Shown here: in pieces, positions 1-7,439 of the stretch
How positions within the stretch are numbered: the first letter of the stretch is position 1
Layout: each line of letters begins with the position of its first letter
Assembly (NCBI GenBank): GCA_946545765.1
Contig: CAMNNS010000001.1
Coordinates: 1-57,311, forward strand
Reading direction: 5' to 3'
From: an uncultured Bacteroidales bacterium
Lineage (GTDB): Bacteria; Bacteroidota; Bacteroidia; Bacteroidales; UBA932
DNA length: 57,311 nucleotides
Made by a program: the position numbers and the translations under genes
Notes under the pieces: generated by a model
Seen by the model: the letters and a program-made list of their open reading frames with translations, nothing else
What the model was told of the DNA's origin: nothing
The model's database searches: none

Positions 1-441
1 TCCATTGTCTATTTTCCTTTTTAACGCCACTATAGAATCGTGTAAGCGTAATTGTAGAATGGTATATCCTTTTTTTCCTGTCTCTTTCTCCATCTCAATT
101 AAATTATCTATGTTATAAGGATTTAGCACAATTGGTTTTTCACATATAACATCACATCCAAGACGCAACCCATAGCGGATAAACGCATCGTGAGTGTAAT
201 TTGGCGTACAAATAGATAAATAATCAATACGATTGCTTCCGCGTTGCTGTTTTGAACAAAATCTGTCAAATTGCTCGTTTTCTGTAAAAAAAGAAGCGTC
301 TGGAAATGAGCTGTCTAAACGACCAACAGAATCAAATTTATCGTACGCCACCAAAAGATTATTTCCTGTATCTTTTATCGCTTTTATATGACGTGGTGCT
401 ATGTATCCAGCAACACCAACTAATGCAAAATTTTTTGACAT
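1..441 (-). CDS. WbpB/WlbA-like sugar dehydrogenase, partial (3' end outside window)
   Basis: The reading frame opens at the ATG complementary to 439-441 and runs without a stop to base 1, giving 147 residues of the N-terminus. The start MSKNFALVGVAGYIAPRHIK, followed by the pieces LVAYDKFDSVG, DYLSICTPNYTHD and CEKPIVLNPYNID, is the pattern of Gfo/Idh/MocA oxidoreductases of the WbpB/WlbA group. These oxidise UDP-N-acetyl-glucosaminuronic acid at C3 on the way to diacetamido uronic acids of O-antigen. The Rossmann glycine stretch is GVAGYIAP, and the EKP motif of the family, whose lysine is catalytic, is present. It fits the UDP-sugar dehydrogenase and epimerase genes at 5.2-7.4 kb. The family assignment is firm; the exact substrate is inferred. 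Confidence 0.82.
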   Translation of the reverse strand, partial: MSKNFALVGVAGYIAPRHIKAIKDTGNNLLVAYDKFDSVGRLDSSFPDASFFTENEQFDRFCSKQQRGSNRIDYLSICTPNYTHDAFIRYGLRLGCDVICEKPIVLNPYNIDNLIEMEKETGKKGYTILQLRLHDSIVALKRKIDNG

Positions 442-534
442 ATATAATTTATTTAGCCCTTAAAAGTAAGCAATATTTTTATTCAATAGTACAAAACATT
501 AATCTAAACAGAGTTAATGAATTTATTACTAATC

Positions 535-1626
535 TTATATTGATGATGGTTTTATAATATGAGACCAACAAGAGCGGATAAAAGATAATATAATGTTCTC
601 GGGATAACACATTTTGTGCTTCCACAAGTTCCCCTTCCACCTTCGATATTTGTAAATAATACGAGGGAGTAATTTTTTGGGGAACTTCTCTTGATATTTT
701 GTTGTCATAATATCGTTAAAGACTTTATTTTTGAGTTTAGGGGAGCTAATTATATCCGGAAAAATCTCTTTTGAGAAGTTTAAATACTCTACACAAATTG
801 AGTTTAAACAGGATAAAAAATCTATCATCTTATATTGTTTTGCTATCTCGATAAGCCAATTCCAATCAATACTTTTAGTGTTAGATTTAACATAAAAACC
901 CCAATCTAACACTTGCCTCAAATTTATCCCACTTGCAGCAAAATGAACCAAAGAGTGTCTTAAAATAAAGAGTGTTCCTAAATTTGGAGATGGTATATAA
1001 ACTCTTGATCCTTCTATATCTATGACATTACTATCATCTTTCCCTAATTCTTTGAAAATTTTTTCTAAGCAAGCATTAGAACGATGAGAATATACATTCA
1101 CAAAATCATAATGATTTTCAACCACTTGCTCTTTAAAGAAAAATACCGTATGATGGTGGTGCCCTTTATCAATTGATATACCTAATTCTCTTTTTATAGC
1201 TTGATCAGATTCTTTATGTTTACCAAAGTTCCAAATATCTATATCTCCATAAGGACGATGCTCTGGTTTTGGCCAGTAATAACCACAAGCATAACCTTTA
1301 AGTAGCATCATTTTAATGTTATGAGAGTTATAAAAATTTGCCAATTCAGAAACTGCTTGCAGATATTGTTTATACCTCCATTCAAATGATTTTAAAGTGG
1401 TTGCTATTATTTTCCACTGCAACTCTTTATTCATCGCTCTATTATTTGTAGCAAGACCGCTCTCTACCAATACACTATAACCATCAAGCAGTATTGCTAA
1501 TAACCCATGCCACTTAGCAAAATGAATGATTTTAGACCAATCTATATTATCAGGAATAGGTTCTTCTGTTTTGATTGTTGAATTGCCTACCCCTAAGCGT
1601 ATAAGAGATAAAAAGAGTTTATTCAT
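535..1626 (-). CDS. Nucleotidyltransferase-fold family protein (PF14907-like)
   Basis: This 363-residue protein has the signature LLKGYACGYYWP followed by a Pro-His-Arg stretch and GDIDIW (residues about 107-132). That matches the 'uncharacterised nucleotidyltransferase' family PF14907, whose GDxD acidic pair resembles the metal site of nucleotidyltransferases. Such genes are frequent inside capsule and O-antigen clusters of Bacteroidota, but no activity is established for them. There are no signal peptide or membrane segments. It lies directly downstream of the Wzc-like gene but is separated from it by a terminator and has its own promoter, so it is probably transcribed on its own. The function in polysaccharide assembly is inferred from context only. 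Confidence 0.75.
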   Translation of the reverse strand: MNKLFLSLIRLGVGNSTIKTEEPIPDNIDWSKIIHFAKWHGLLAILLDGYSVLVESGLATNNRAMNKELQWKIIATTLKSFEWRYKQYLQAVSELANFYNSHNIKMMLLKGYACGYYWPKPEHRPYGDIDIWNFGKHKESDQAIKRELGISIDKGHHHHTVFFFKEQVVENHYDFVNVYSHRSNACLEKIFKELGKDDSNVIDIEGSRVYIPSPNLGTLFILRHSLVHFAASGINLRQVLDWGFYVKSNTKSIDWNWLIEIAKQYKMIDFLSCLNSICVEYLNFSKEIFPDIISSPKLKNKVFNDIMTTKYQEKFPKKLLPRIIYKYRRWKGNLWKHKMCYPENIILSFIRSCWSHIIKPSSI

Positions 1627-1663
1627 ATAAATTTTCTTAGAAAGAATTAATCTAATATTTCTA

Positions 1664-1694
1664 CAAATTTAAGATTATAAGCCAAAAGCAACAA
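1664..1694 (-). promoter_or_regulatory. Bacteroidota-type promoter for the nucleotidyltransferase-fold gene
   Basis: On the minus strand TAAATTTG (complement of 1664-1671) matches the TAnnTTTG -7 element. A TTG (complement of 1692-1694) lies 20 bases upstream of it. Transcription would start about 30 bases before the ATG at 1626. It sits just after the terminator of the preceding gene. Confidence 0.55.
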
Positions 1695-1743
1695 GAATTA
1701 CAAAATAATATTGGTGCCTTTAATAGAGATAAAGACACCAATA
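1695..1743 (-). terminator. Intrinsic terminator after the wzc-like gene
   Basis: Bases 1709-1722 and 1730-1743 form a 14-bp stem with one mismatch and a 7-base loop. Read on the minus strand it is followed by the T-rich TATTATTTTG. It lies 25 bases past the stop of the Wzc-like gene and ends the export operon. Confidence 0.7.
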
Positions 1744-1767
1744 CTAATACATTACTTATTCACGTTT

Positions 1768-4245
1768 TTATTTTCTAAAAATAATCCAAAATATCTTTGA
1801 TAATAAAGACCTTTTCTTCCCTTCATACTCATCTTTGCCATAACCGTAACCATAGCCATAGCCATAACCGTAACCATAACCATAGCCATAACCGCTATAA
1901 CCATAATAACCATAGCCATAACCCTTCTTAGAAAACTTGATTGAATTCAAAATTATGCACATATTTTTAAGGGCATCTGTTTTATATAGTTTATCCACCT
2001 CAACCACTTGTCTTCTATCCATCTGACCTGCTCTAATAATAAATATTGTTAAATCACACACCTTGTTTACAATATTGGCATCCGCTACAACACCCACTGG
2101 CACATTATCTAAGAAAATATAGTCATAACTATTTTTTAATGTTGCAATCAAATTTTTTAGTTTATCAGTCATTAACAACTCTGTAGGATTAGGAGGTATA
2201 GGACCCGCAAAGATTATATCCAATGAGCTTCCCCATATTCCTTTATGAATAATCTGCTCTACATTATCTACTTTTCCACTTAGATAAGTCGTTAATCCAA
2301 TTGGATTAATTACCTTTTCTTGCTCTTCTGAAGCATTTACAAACTTTTCAATAGTTGCTTTACGAATATCGGTGTCTATCAAAATAACTTTCTTCCCTGC
2401 TTGTGCAAAAGAAACCGCCAAGTTGGTAGATACAAAGGTTTTACCACTACCCGGGTTAAACGATGTAAACATTACAACTTTTTTATCTGAGTTATTGTTG
2501 GTATTCATAAAGTCCATATTTGTCCTCACAACTCTAAACGCCTCGGATAATGAATCTCTGCCATCAACTCTAACAACAATTTGTCTTCCAGATATTCTCT
2601 CTTTTTTAGGGACTTCTCCGAGGAAAGGAGCACGAGTAATCGCCTCTATATCAAACCTATTACGAACAAATACATCTAATAGATTGAGCATCCATAAAAT
2701 CAAACCAGGGATCAATAACCCTATAATGAGAGCAAATAAAAAGATTTGCCTCTTTCTTGGAGACGTAGGATTTAAAGGACCTGTTGCCTCATCTATAACA
2801 CGCAAAGAACTCTCTGTGGCAGCACTTGCCAAAGCATTTTCTTCTCTTTTGTTAAGCAAATACAAGTAGAGCTCTTCTTTAATTTTTTGTTGACGCTCAG
2901 CGCCTAACAAAACCTCTTGCACCTTTGGAATACTTGATAATAAACCTTGTGTTGCACCAGTTTTAGCCTTTACATTCACTTTCTGGCGAGACAAGGTAGA
3001 AATAGAGTTATCCAAAGCGACTAAGATTGCACTTTTAATAGAGGACAACTCTTCCTTTAAGGTACTTACCGTTGGGTTACTCTCTCCCGCAACTGTTAGC
3101 ATTTTATCTCTCTCTAACTTCTTTGCATTGTAATTTGCAATTTGGGATTCAATTGGACCTGGTAACCCAATATTAGAAGGTATTAGTTTGTCTGAATTTG
3201 CGTTATTGTTCAAGAATTCTTTTACATATTGAGCCATACTTAGTTGGTTCTCCAAGTCTAACTCTCTTGCACTATAAGAGGATCTCTCTTGTATCAGACC
3301 TTGAATTTGAAGATTAGCATTTGAGTATCCTCTTGAACTTCTCACATCTGCAATCTCTGCATCTACATCACCTAAGTCTTTTCCTAAAATAAGTAATCTT
3401 TCAGTTATAAATTTTTCTGTTGCTTCAGCAACTTTGTTTTTAGATTGTATCGCATCTTCTTTGTAAGCCCAAATCAATGTATTCAAAATATCTTCTGCTC
3501 TCTGACGCGATGGGTCTGAGATAACCAAAGAAATCACTGTTGCTTGCTTATCTACAATGCTTGCTTTTAAGCGATTCTTATAATTTAGTACCGCTCTCTT
3601 AAAAGAGTATTTTTTTACTGTTATTGTTTTTCCTATATATCTTTCAAATGATTCTGTTGGAGTTATTGAAATGGATCCAAAAAATGTATTAACTGTATCA
3701 TTAAGAGGTACAGTAATTCTTTGAGATGGAAATTCAGTAAAAAGAAAATCGTATAATTCAACTTCATTTGAATTTTTAATAAACGCTTTAAACAGTATAA
3801 AAAACTCTGAATCTTGACTTACAAAATCTACTCTTAAAGGGGAGTCTAAATAGAGAGTATTCTCTCTCAATCCTTCTCTATAAGTATATTCCTTTGTTAA
3901 CTCCAAGGAGCTAACAACCATTGACATCAAATTGGTAGATTTAAAAACATAAAGTTCATTATTCACATCAGAGTTTATCATACCAAATCCGCCAATCTCT
4001 TGGAACAAAGAGGCTTGACTCATTCCTCCTCCCTTTCTGGCACTCTTTATCAAAACTGTCGCTCCACTTGTATATCCCTTTGGAGTGCTCATTATAAACA
4101 AAGAAGCCAATACAAAGCAAAACAAAACACTCAAGAAAAACCACAATCTACTACCCCAAAAAAGATTCCATATATCTCTATAATAAAGAACCCTTTCTTT
4201 TGTTTCTTCTTGTATCAACTGTTCGGATTTCTTAACTTCTTCCAT
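1768..4245 (-). CDS. Wzc-like polysaccharide co-polymerase / tyrosine autokinase
   Basis: This 825-residue inner-membrane protein would control chain length and export of a surface polysaccharide. The N-terminal Wzz domain has a membrane segment at about residues 33-52, followed by a long coiled-coil periplasmic region and a second membrane segment near 500-522. The C-terminal BY-kinase domain carries Walker A (FNPGSGKTF, about residues 594-605) and Walker A' (VILIDTDIRK). The end is a tyrosine cluster: a run of GY dipeptides followed by a charged tail, as expected for the autophosphorylation tail. The ATG lies 12 bases after the Wza-like stop, so the two are co-transcribed, as Wza and Wzc normally are. 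It is of the fused (proteobacterial and Bacteroidota) form rather than the split form of Firmicutes. Confidence 0.92.
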   Translation of the reverse strand: MEEVKKSEQLIQEETKERVLYYRDIWNLFWGSRLWFFLSVLFCFVLASLFIMSTPKGYTSGATVLIKSARKGGGMSQASLFQEIGGFGMINSDVNNELYVFKSTNLMSMVVSSLELTKEYTYREGLRENTLYLDSPLRVDFVSQDSEFFILFKAFIKNSNEVELYDFLFTEFPSQRITVPLNDTVNTFFGSISITPTESFERYIGKTITVKKYSFKRAVLNYKNRLKASIVDKQATVISLVISDPSRQRAEDILNTLIWAYKEDAIQSKNKVAEATEKFITERLLILGKDLGDVDAEIADVRSSRGYSNANLQIQGLIQERSSYSARELDLENQLSMAQYVKEFLNNNANSDKLIPSNIGLPGPIESQIANYNAKKLERDKMLTVAGESNPTVSTLKEELSSIKSAILVALDNSISTLSRQKVNVKAKTGATQGLLSSIPKVQEVLLGAERQQKIKEELYLYLLNKREENALASAATESSLRVIDEATGPLNPTSPRKRQIFLFALIIGLLIPGLILWMLNLLDVFVRNRFDIEAITRAPFLGEVPKKERISGRQIVVRVDGRDSLSEAFRVVRTNMDFMNTNNNSDKKVVMFTSFNPGSGKTFVSTNLAVSFAQAGKKVILIDTDIRKATIEKFVNASEEQEKVINPIGLTTYLSGKVDNVEQIIHKGIWGSSLDIIFAGPIPPNPTELLMTDKLKNLIATLKNSYDYIFLDNVPVGVVADANIVNKVCDLTIFIIRAGQMDRRQVVEVDKLYKTDALKNMCIILNSIKFSKKGYGYGYYGYSGYGYGYGYGYGYGYGYGYGKDEYEGKKRSLLSKIFWIIFRK
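1842..1925. repeat. Tandem 6/18-base repeat encoding the GY tail of the Wzc-like protein
   Basis: The plus strand reads as repeated units of CATAACCGTAACCATAGC-like 18-mers built on a 6-base period (ATAACC/ATAGCC). On the minus strand this encodes alternating Gly-Tyr, interrupted by YYGYSGY. Such low-complexity DNA can change length by slippage in steps of two residues without breaking the frame. Confidence 0.75.
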
Positions 4246-4257
4246 ATCTCAAAACAT

Positions 4258-5064
4258 TTATTTATTCAAATTCACAAGTATTCCTAATGAGGAGATTAAA
4301 ATTGATGCTAATGATAACCAAACGCCTGCTGTATTATTTTGGTTTATATTTGTCTGTTGAGCCCTTCTTTTGTTAGGTTTAACATAAACCATATCATTCT
4401 GCTGAAGATAAAATGCTGAAGACTTAACAAAATCAGAGTCTAACAAATTAAAGTAGTGATACTCCCTCTCCCCTTCTGTTGTCTCCCTTATCACAAGAAC
4501 ACTATCTCTTCTCCCATAAATTGTTAAATCGCCTGCCATCGCGATTGCATCCAAAACTGATACTCTGTCATTATCAATCCCATATCTGTTTGGACGAACA
4601 ACCTCTCCCAATACAAAGATTTGGAAATTTCTTAACTGAACTATTACAACTGCATCTTTTAGATGATCTCCTTCCCTCAATAGGTCTGCTATTTTGTTCT
4701 CTACTTCAGATCTTGTTAAACCTGCAACTTGCAATTTCCCAAGTACAGGGAAACTGATATATCCTTCGCTATCCACCACATACAAAGGATATGGTGCCCC
4801 CTGAGCCCAATAAGTTGCACCTGTTTTCAAGTTATAAGGGGATGCTGCATCTTCCTCTTTACTACTTACAGTAATGAATAATTTGTCGTTAGGTCTAATC
4901 TTTACATCTGAATAGTTAGATATTATCTCTTTACTATTATCAACAATATCTTGTAAATAAACAATTTTCTTTGTCGATTTACAACCCACTAAAAAAAACA
5001 TCCCTATCAAAAAGAGAGAAAACATCTTCATAAAACGCATTGTTGTGCTATCAATTCTTTGCAT
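4258..5064 (-). CDS. Wza-like polysaccharide export lipoprotein
   Basis: This 268-residue outer-membrane export protein begins with a hydrophobic signal ending in the lipobox FLVGC; the cysteine would be lipidated. It continues with a poly_export domain (IRPNDKLFITV, YVVDSEGYISFPVLGKLQVAG) and a SLBB-type segment (FVLGEVVRPNRYGI...VLDAIAMAGDL). A C-terminal hydrophobic stretch (about residues 245-264) matches the membrane-spanning helix of Wza-type proteins. Several in-frame ATGs lie near the start (residues 1, 9, 12 and 14). The promoter at 5097-5127 is compatible with any of them, so the exact start is uncertain by up to 13 codons. It pairs with the Wzc-like gene that follows 12 bases later. 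Confidence 0.9.
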   Translation of the reverse strand: MQRIDSTTMRFMKMFSLFLIGMFFLVGCKSTKKIVYLQDIVDNSKEIISNYSDVKIRPNDKLFITVSSKEEDAASPYNLKTGATYWAQGAPYPLYVVDSEGYISFPVLGKLQVAGLTRSEVENKIADLLREGDHLKDAVVIVQLRNFQIFVLGEVVRPNRYGIDNDRVSVLDAIAMAGDLTIYGRRDSVLVIRETTEGEREYHYFNLLDSDFVKSSAFYLQQNDMVYVKPNKRRAQQTNINQNNTAGVWLSLASILISSLGILVNLNK

Positions 5065-5096
5065 ATCTTATATTTATATTTGTTTCTTTTAACCCA

Positions 5097-5127
5097 CAAA
5101 TTTAATGATTTTATTCGTAAAGGCAAA
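5097..5127 (-). promoter_or_regulatory. Bacteroidota-type promoter of the wza-wzc operon
   Basis: On the minus strand TTTG (complement of 5124-5127), a spacer of exactly 19 bases and TAAATTTG (complement of 5097-5104) make a full match to the Bacteroidota primary sigma promoter. The expected start of transcription is near 5090, about 25 bases before the ATG at 5064. Confidence 0.75.
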
Positions 5128-5165
5128 TCAAAAAAACACTTATTTTATTAGAGAAATCCGAATTA

Positions 5166-6437
5166 TCACAATCTGCCATCAATTTGGTCGAAATCTAAAA
5201 ATCCTTTTACATCAAAAACAACCCCTTGTTTAGATAAAAGAGTTTTGATTTTTAGGCTCTTAAATTCTTTATGGGCCACTGCAAGTATTACGGCATCAAA
5301 TTTTTGGGAAGGTATTTTGTTTTCTATTTTTACACCATATTCTTGTTTTGACATCTTTATATCTGCCCAAGGATCATAGATATATGGTTCTACCCCGTAA
5401 TTTTTAAGGGAGTTTATTATATCAAAAACTTTTGTGTTTCTTACATCAGGACAATTCTCTTTAAAAGTAAATCCCAATACTAATATCTTGCTTTTTAGAA
5501 TCTCTATCTTATTTTTCAACATCAACTTAATAACTCTATTAGCGACATATTCTCCCATACTATCATTTACTCTTCTCCCCGCCAATATTATCTCGGGATT
5601 ATATCCTTTTCTCTGAGCACTTTGTGCAAGATAGTATGGATCTACCCCTATACAATGCCCGCCTACTAATCCCGGACGGAAATGGAGAAAGTTCCACTTT
5701 GTACCTGCTGCTTCTAAAACATCGTGAGTATCAATCTCCATCTTCTCAAAAATTTTTGAAAGTTCGTTTACAAAGGCAATATTTATATCTCTTTGAGAAT
5801 TTTCTATAACTTTAGCTGCTTCAGCCACTTTAATTGTTGGAGCTTTATGCGTTCCTGCTAAAATTACACTTGAATAGACTTTATCTATTAGTGTTGCAGC
5901 TTTAGGTGTACTCCCCGATGTAATCTTTTTTATTTTTTCGATAGTATGAAGTTTATCTCCTGGGTTTATCCTCTCGGGAGAATATCCGGCAAAAAAATCT
6001 TTATTAAACTTTAAACCGCTAACTCTCTCCACTACAGGGATACACTCTTCTTCTGTTACTCCGGGATAAACAGTTGATTCATACACTACTATATCATTTT
6101 TAGAGATAACTTTTCCTACTATTTCACTCGCATTATAAAGTGGAGTGAGATTCGGCTTTTTGTCCTTATCTACAGGGGTAGGTACTGCAACTATATAAAA
6201 ATTACAATCTTTTATCTCATTGATGTCGGATGTACATATTAGACCTTTTTTATTTATAGCCTCTTTTAATAGCTTGTCATCTACTTCTAAGGTGGAATCA
6301 TGCCCTTTTTCCAGCTCCCTTACCCTTTTAACATCTTTATCAAACCCTATAGTTTGATATTTTGTAGAAAACAATCTTGCAAGTGGGAGACCTACATATC
6401 CGAGTCCTATTACTGCTATTTTAATTCTTGTGTTCAT
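5166..6437 (-). CDS. UDP-N-acetylhexosamine 6-dehydrogenase (WbpO/TviB-like)
   Basis: This 423-residue nucleotide-sugar dehydrogenase oxidises the C6 hydroxyl of UDP-GlcNAc or UDP-GalNAc to the uronic acid with two NAD+. The N-terminal Rossmann motif GLGYVGLPLA lies at residues 11-20. The catalytic cysteine is C262 in GGHCIGVDPYYL, and the ESTVYPGVTEEECIP and FFAGYSPERINPGD stretches are typical of the WbpO/TviB/WbpA branch rather than of UDP-glucose dehydrogenase. A C-terminal domain (VLGFTFKENCPDVRNTKV) closes the fold. The adjacent downstream-facing partner is a WbpP-like C4 epimerase with 17 bases between them, the same pairing as TviB/TviC and WbpO/WbpP. Which of the two substrates is used cannot be read from the sequence. 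Confidence 0.88.
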   Translation of the reverse strand: MNTRIKIAVIGLGYVGLPLARLFSTKYQTIGFDKDVKRVRELEKGHDSTLEVDDKLLKEAINKKGLICTSDINEIKDCNFYIVAVPTPVDKDKKPNLTPLYNASEIVGKVISKNDIVVYESTVYPGVTEEECIPVVERVSGLKFNKDFFAGYSPERINPGDKLHTIEKIKKITSGSTPKAATLIDKVYSSVILAGTHKAPTIKVAEAAKVIENSQRDINIAFVNELSKIFEKMEIDTHDVLEAAGTKWNFLHFRPGLVGGHCIGVDPYYLAQSAQRKGYNPEIILAGRRVNDSMGEYVANRVIKLMLKNKIEILKSKILVLGFTFKENCPDVRNTKVFDIINSLKNYGVEPYIYDPWADIKMSKQEYGVKIENKIPSQKFDAVILAVAHKEFKSLKIKTLLSKQGVVFDVKGFLDFDQIDGRL

Positions 6438-6454
6438 TAAATAATCTTACTATT

Positions 6455-7423
6455 TTATAAGTTTTCTCTATACCATTTACACGCCTCTATAAGTCCTTCT
6501 TTTATAGAATATTTTGGTGTATAAGATAAAAGGTTTTTTGCCTTTTCTATATTTGCTAAAGAGTGTGGTATATCTCCCTCTCTAATTGGACCATAAATTG
6601 GTACCACATCTCCTATCGCTGAGTCATAACCTGATAAAATTTGTTTTATGAGTTCAAATAAATTACCAATCGTAGTATTCTCTCCACAAGCTACATTATA
6701 AATCTGATTTACAGCCTCTTTGTTTGTTGTGGTCATACTTAGCATATTCATTTGAATAACATTATCTATATATGTAAAATCTCTGCTAAAACTTCCATCT
6801 CCATTTATTACAGGAGACTCATGATTCAATAACTTTTTAACAAACAAAGGTATAACCGCCGCATATGCCCCATTGGGATCTTGCCTTCTCCCAAAAACAT
6901 TAAAATATCTCAAACCTATATACTCTAAGCCATAAATTTTAGAAAAGACATCAGCATAAAGTTCGTTTACATATTTTGTTACTGCATAAGGAGATAGGGG
7001 CTTCCCTATTCTTTCTTCTACTTTTGGAAGTTCTTTGCTATCTCCATAAGTTGAACTGCTTGCCGCAAAAATAAATCGTTTAACCCCCGCATTTTTAGAA
7101 GCTTCGAGCATATTTACAAATCCCGACACATTAACTTCATTAGTAGTTATTGGGGCTTTTATACTTCTTGGCACACTGCCTAATGCCGCCTCATGCAACA
7201 CATAATCAACCCCTTCTACAGCCTTATTACAATCTTCTATATTTCTAATATCCCCTTCTATTAACTGAAAACTATCTGTGTACTTGCTTATTAAGGAAGA
7301 AATATTCTCGATATGCCCGGTTGAAAAATTATCTAAGCAAACAACATTATTCCCCTCATTGAGAAGATGTTCACATAAATTTGAGCCTATAAAACCTGCT
7401 CCCCCCGTAACTAAAATTTTCAT
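6455..7423 (-). CDS. UDP-GlcNAc/GlcNAcA C4-epimerase (WbpP/TviC-like)
   Basis: This 322-residue extended short-chain dehydrogenase has the NAD-binding motif GGAGFIGS at residues 7-14 and the catalytic pair Y146 and K150 in PYAVTKYV. The stretches GLRYFNVFGRRQDPNGAYAA and NGDGSFSRDFTYIDNV are closely like those of WbpP, which interconverts UDP-GlcNAc and UDP-GalNAc or the uronic acids. Together with the adjacent dehydrogenase it can supply UDP-GalNAcA for a surface polysaccharide. The length is normal for the family and the N-terminus has no extension. Confidence 0.88.
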   Translation of the reverse strand: MKILVTGGAGFIGSNLCEHLLNEGNNVVCLDNFSTGHIENISSLISKYTDSFQLIEGDIRNIEDCNKAVEGVDYVLHEAALGSVPRSIKAPITTNEVNVSGFVNMLEASKNAGVKRFIFAASSSTYGDSKELPKVEERIGKPLSPYAVTKYVNELYADVFSKIYGLEYIGLRYFNVFGRRQDPNGAYAAVIPLFVKKLLNHESPVINGDGSFSRDFTYIDNVIQMNMLSMTTTNKEAVNQIYNVACGENTTIGNLFELIKQILSGYDSAIGDVVPIYGPIREGDIPHSLANIEKAKNLLSYTPKYSIKEGLIEACKWYRENL

Positions 7424-7439
7424 CTAAAATGAAACAATA

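Noticed and set aside
306..557. 83-residue plus-strand frame at the left end
   Set aside because: It is antisense to the WbpB-like gene and continues into AT-rich intergenic DNA; no protein-family pattern.
1842..1925. Tandem repeat as a possible CRISPR array
   Set aside because: There are no spacers; the repeat is coding and gives the Gly-Tyr tail.
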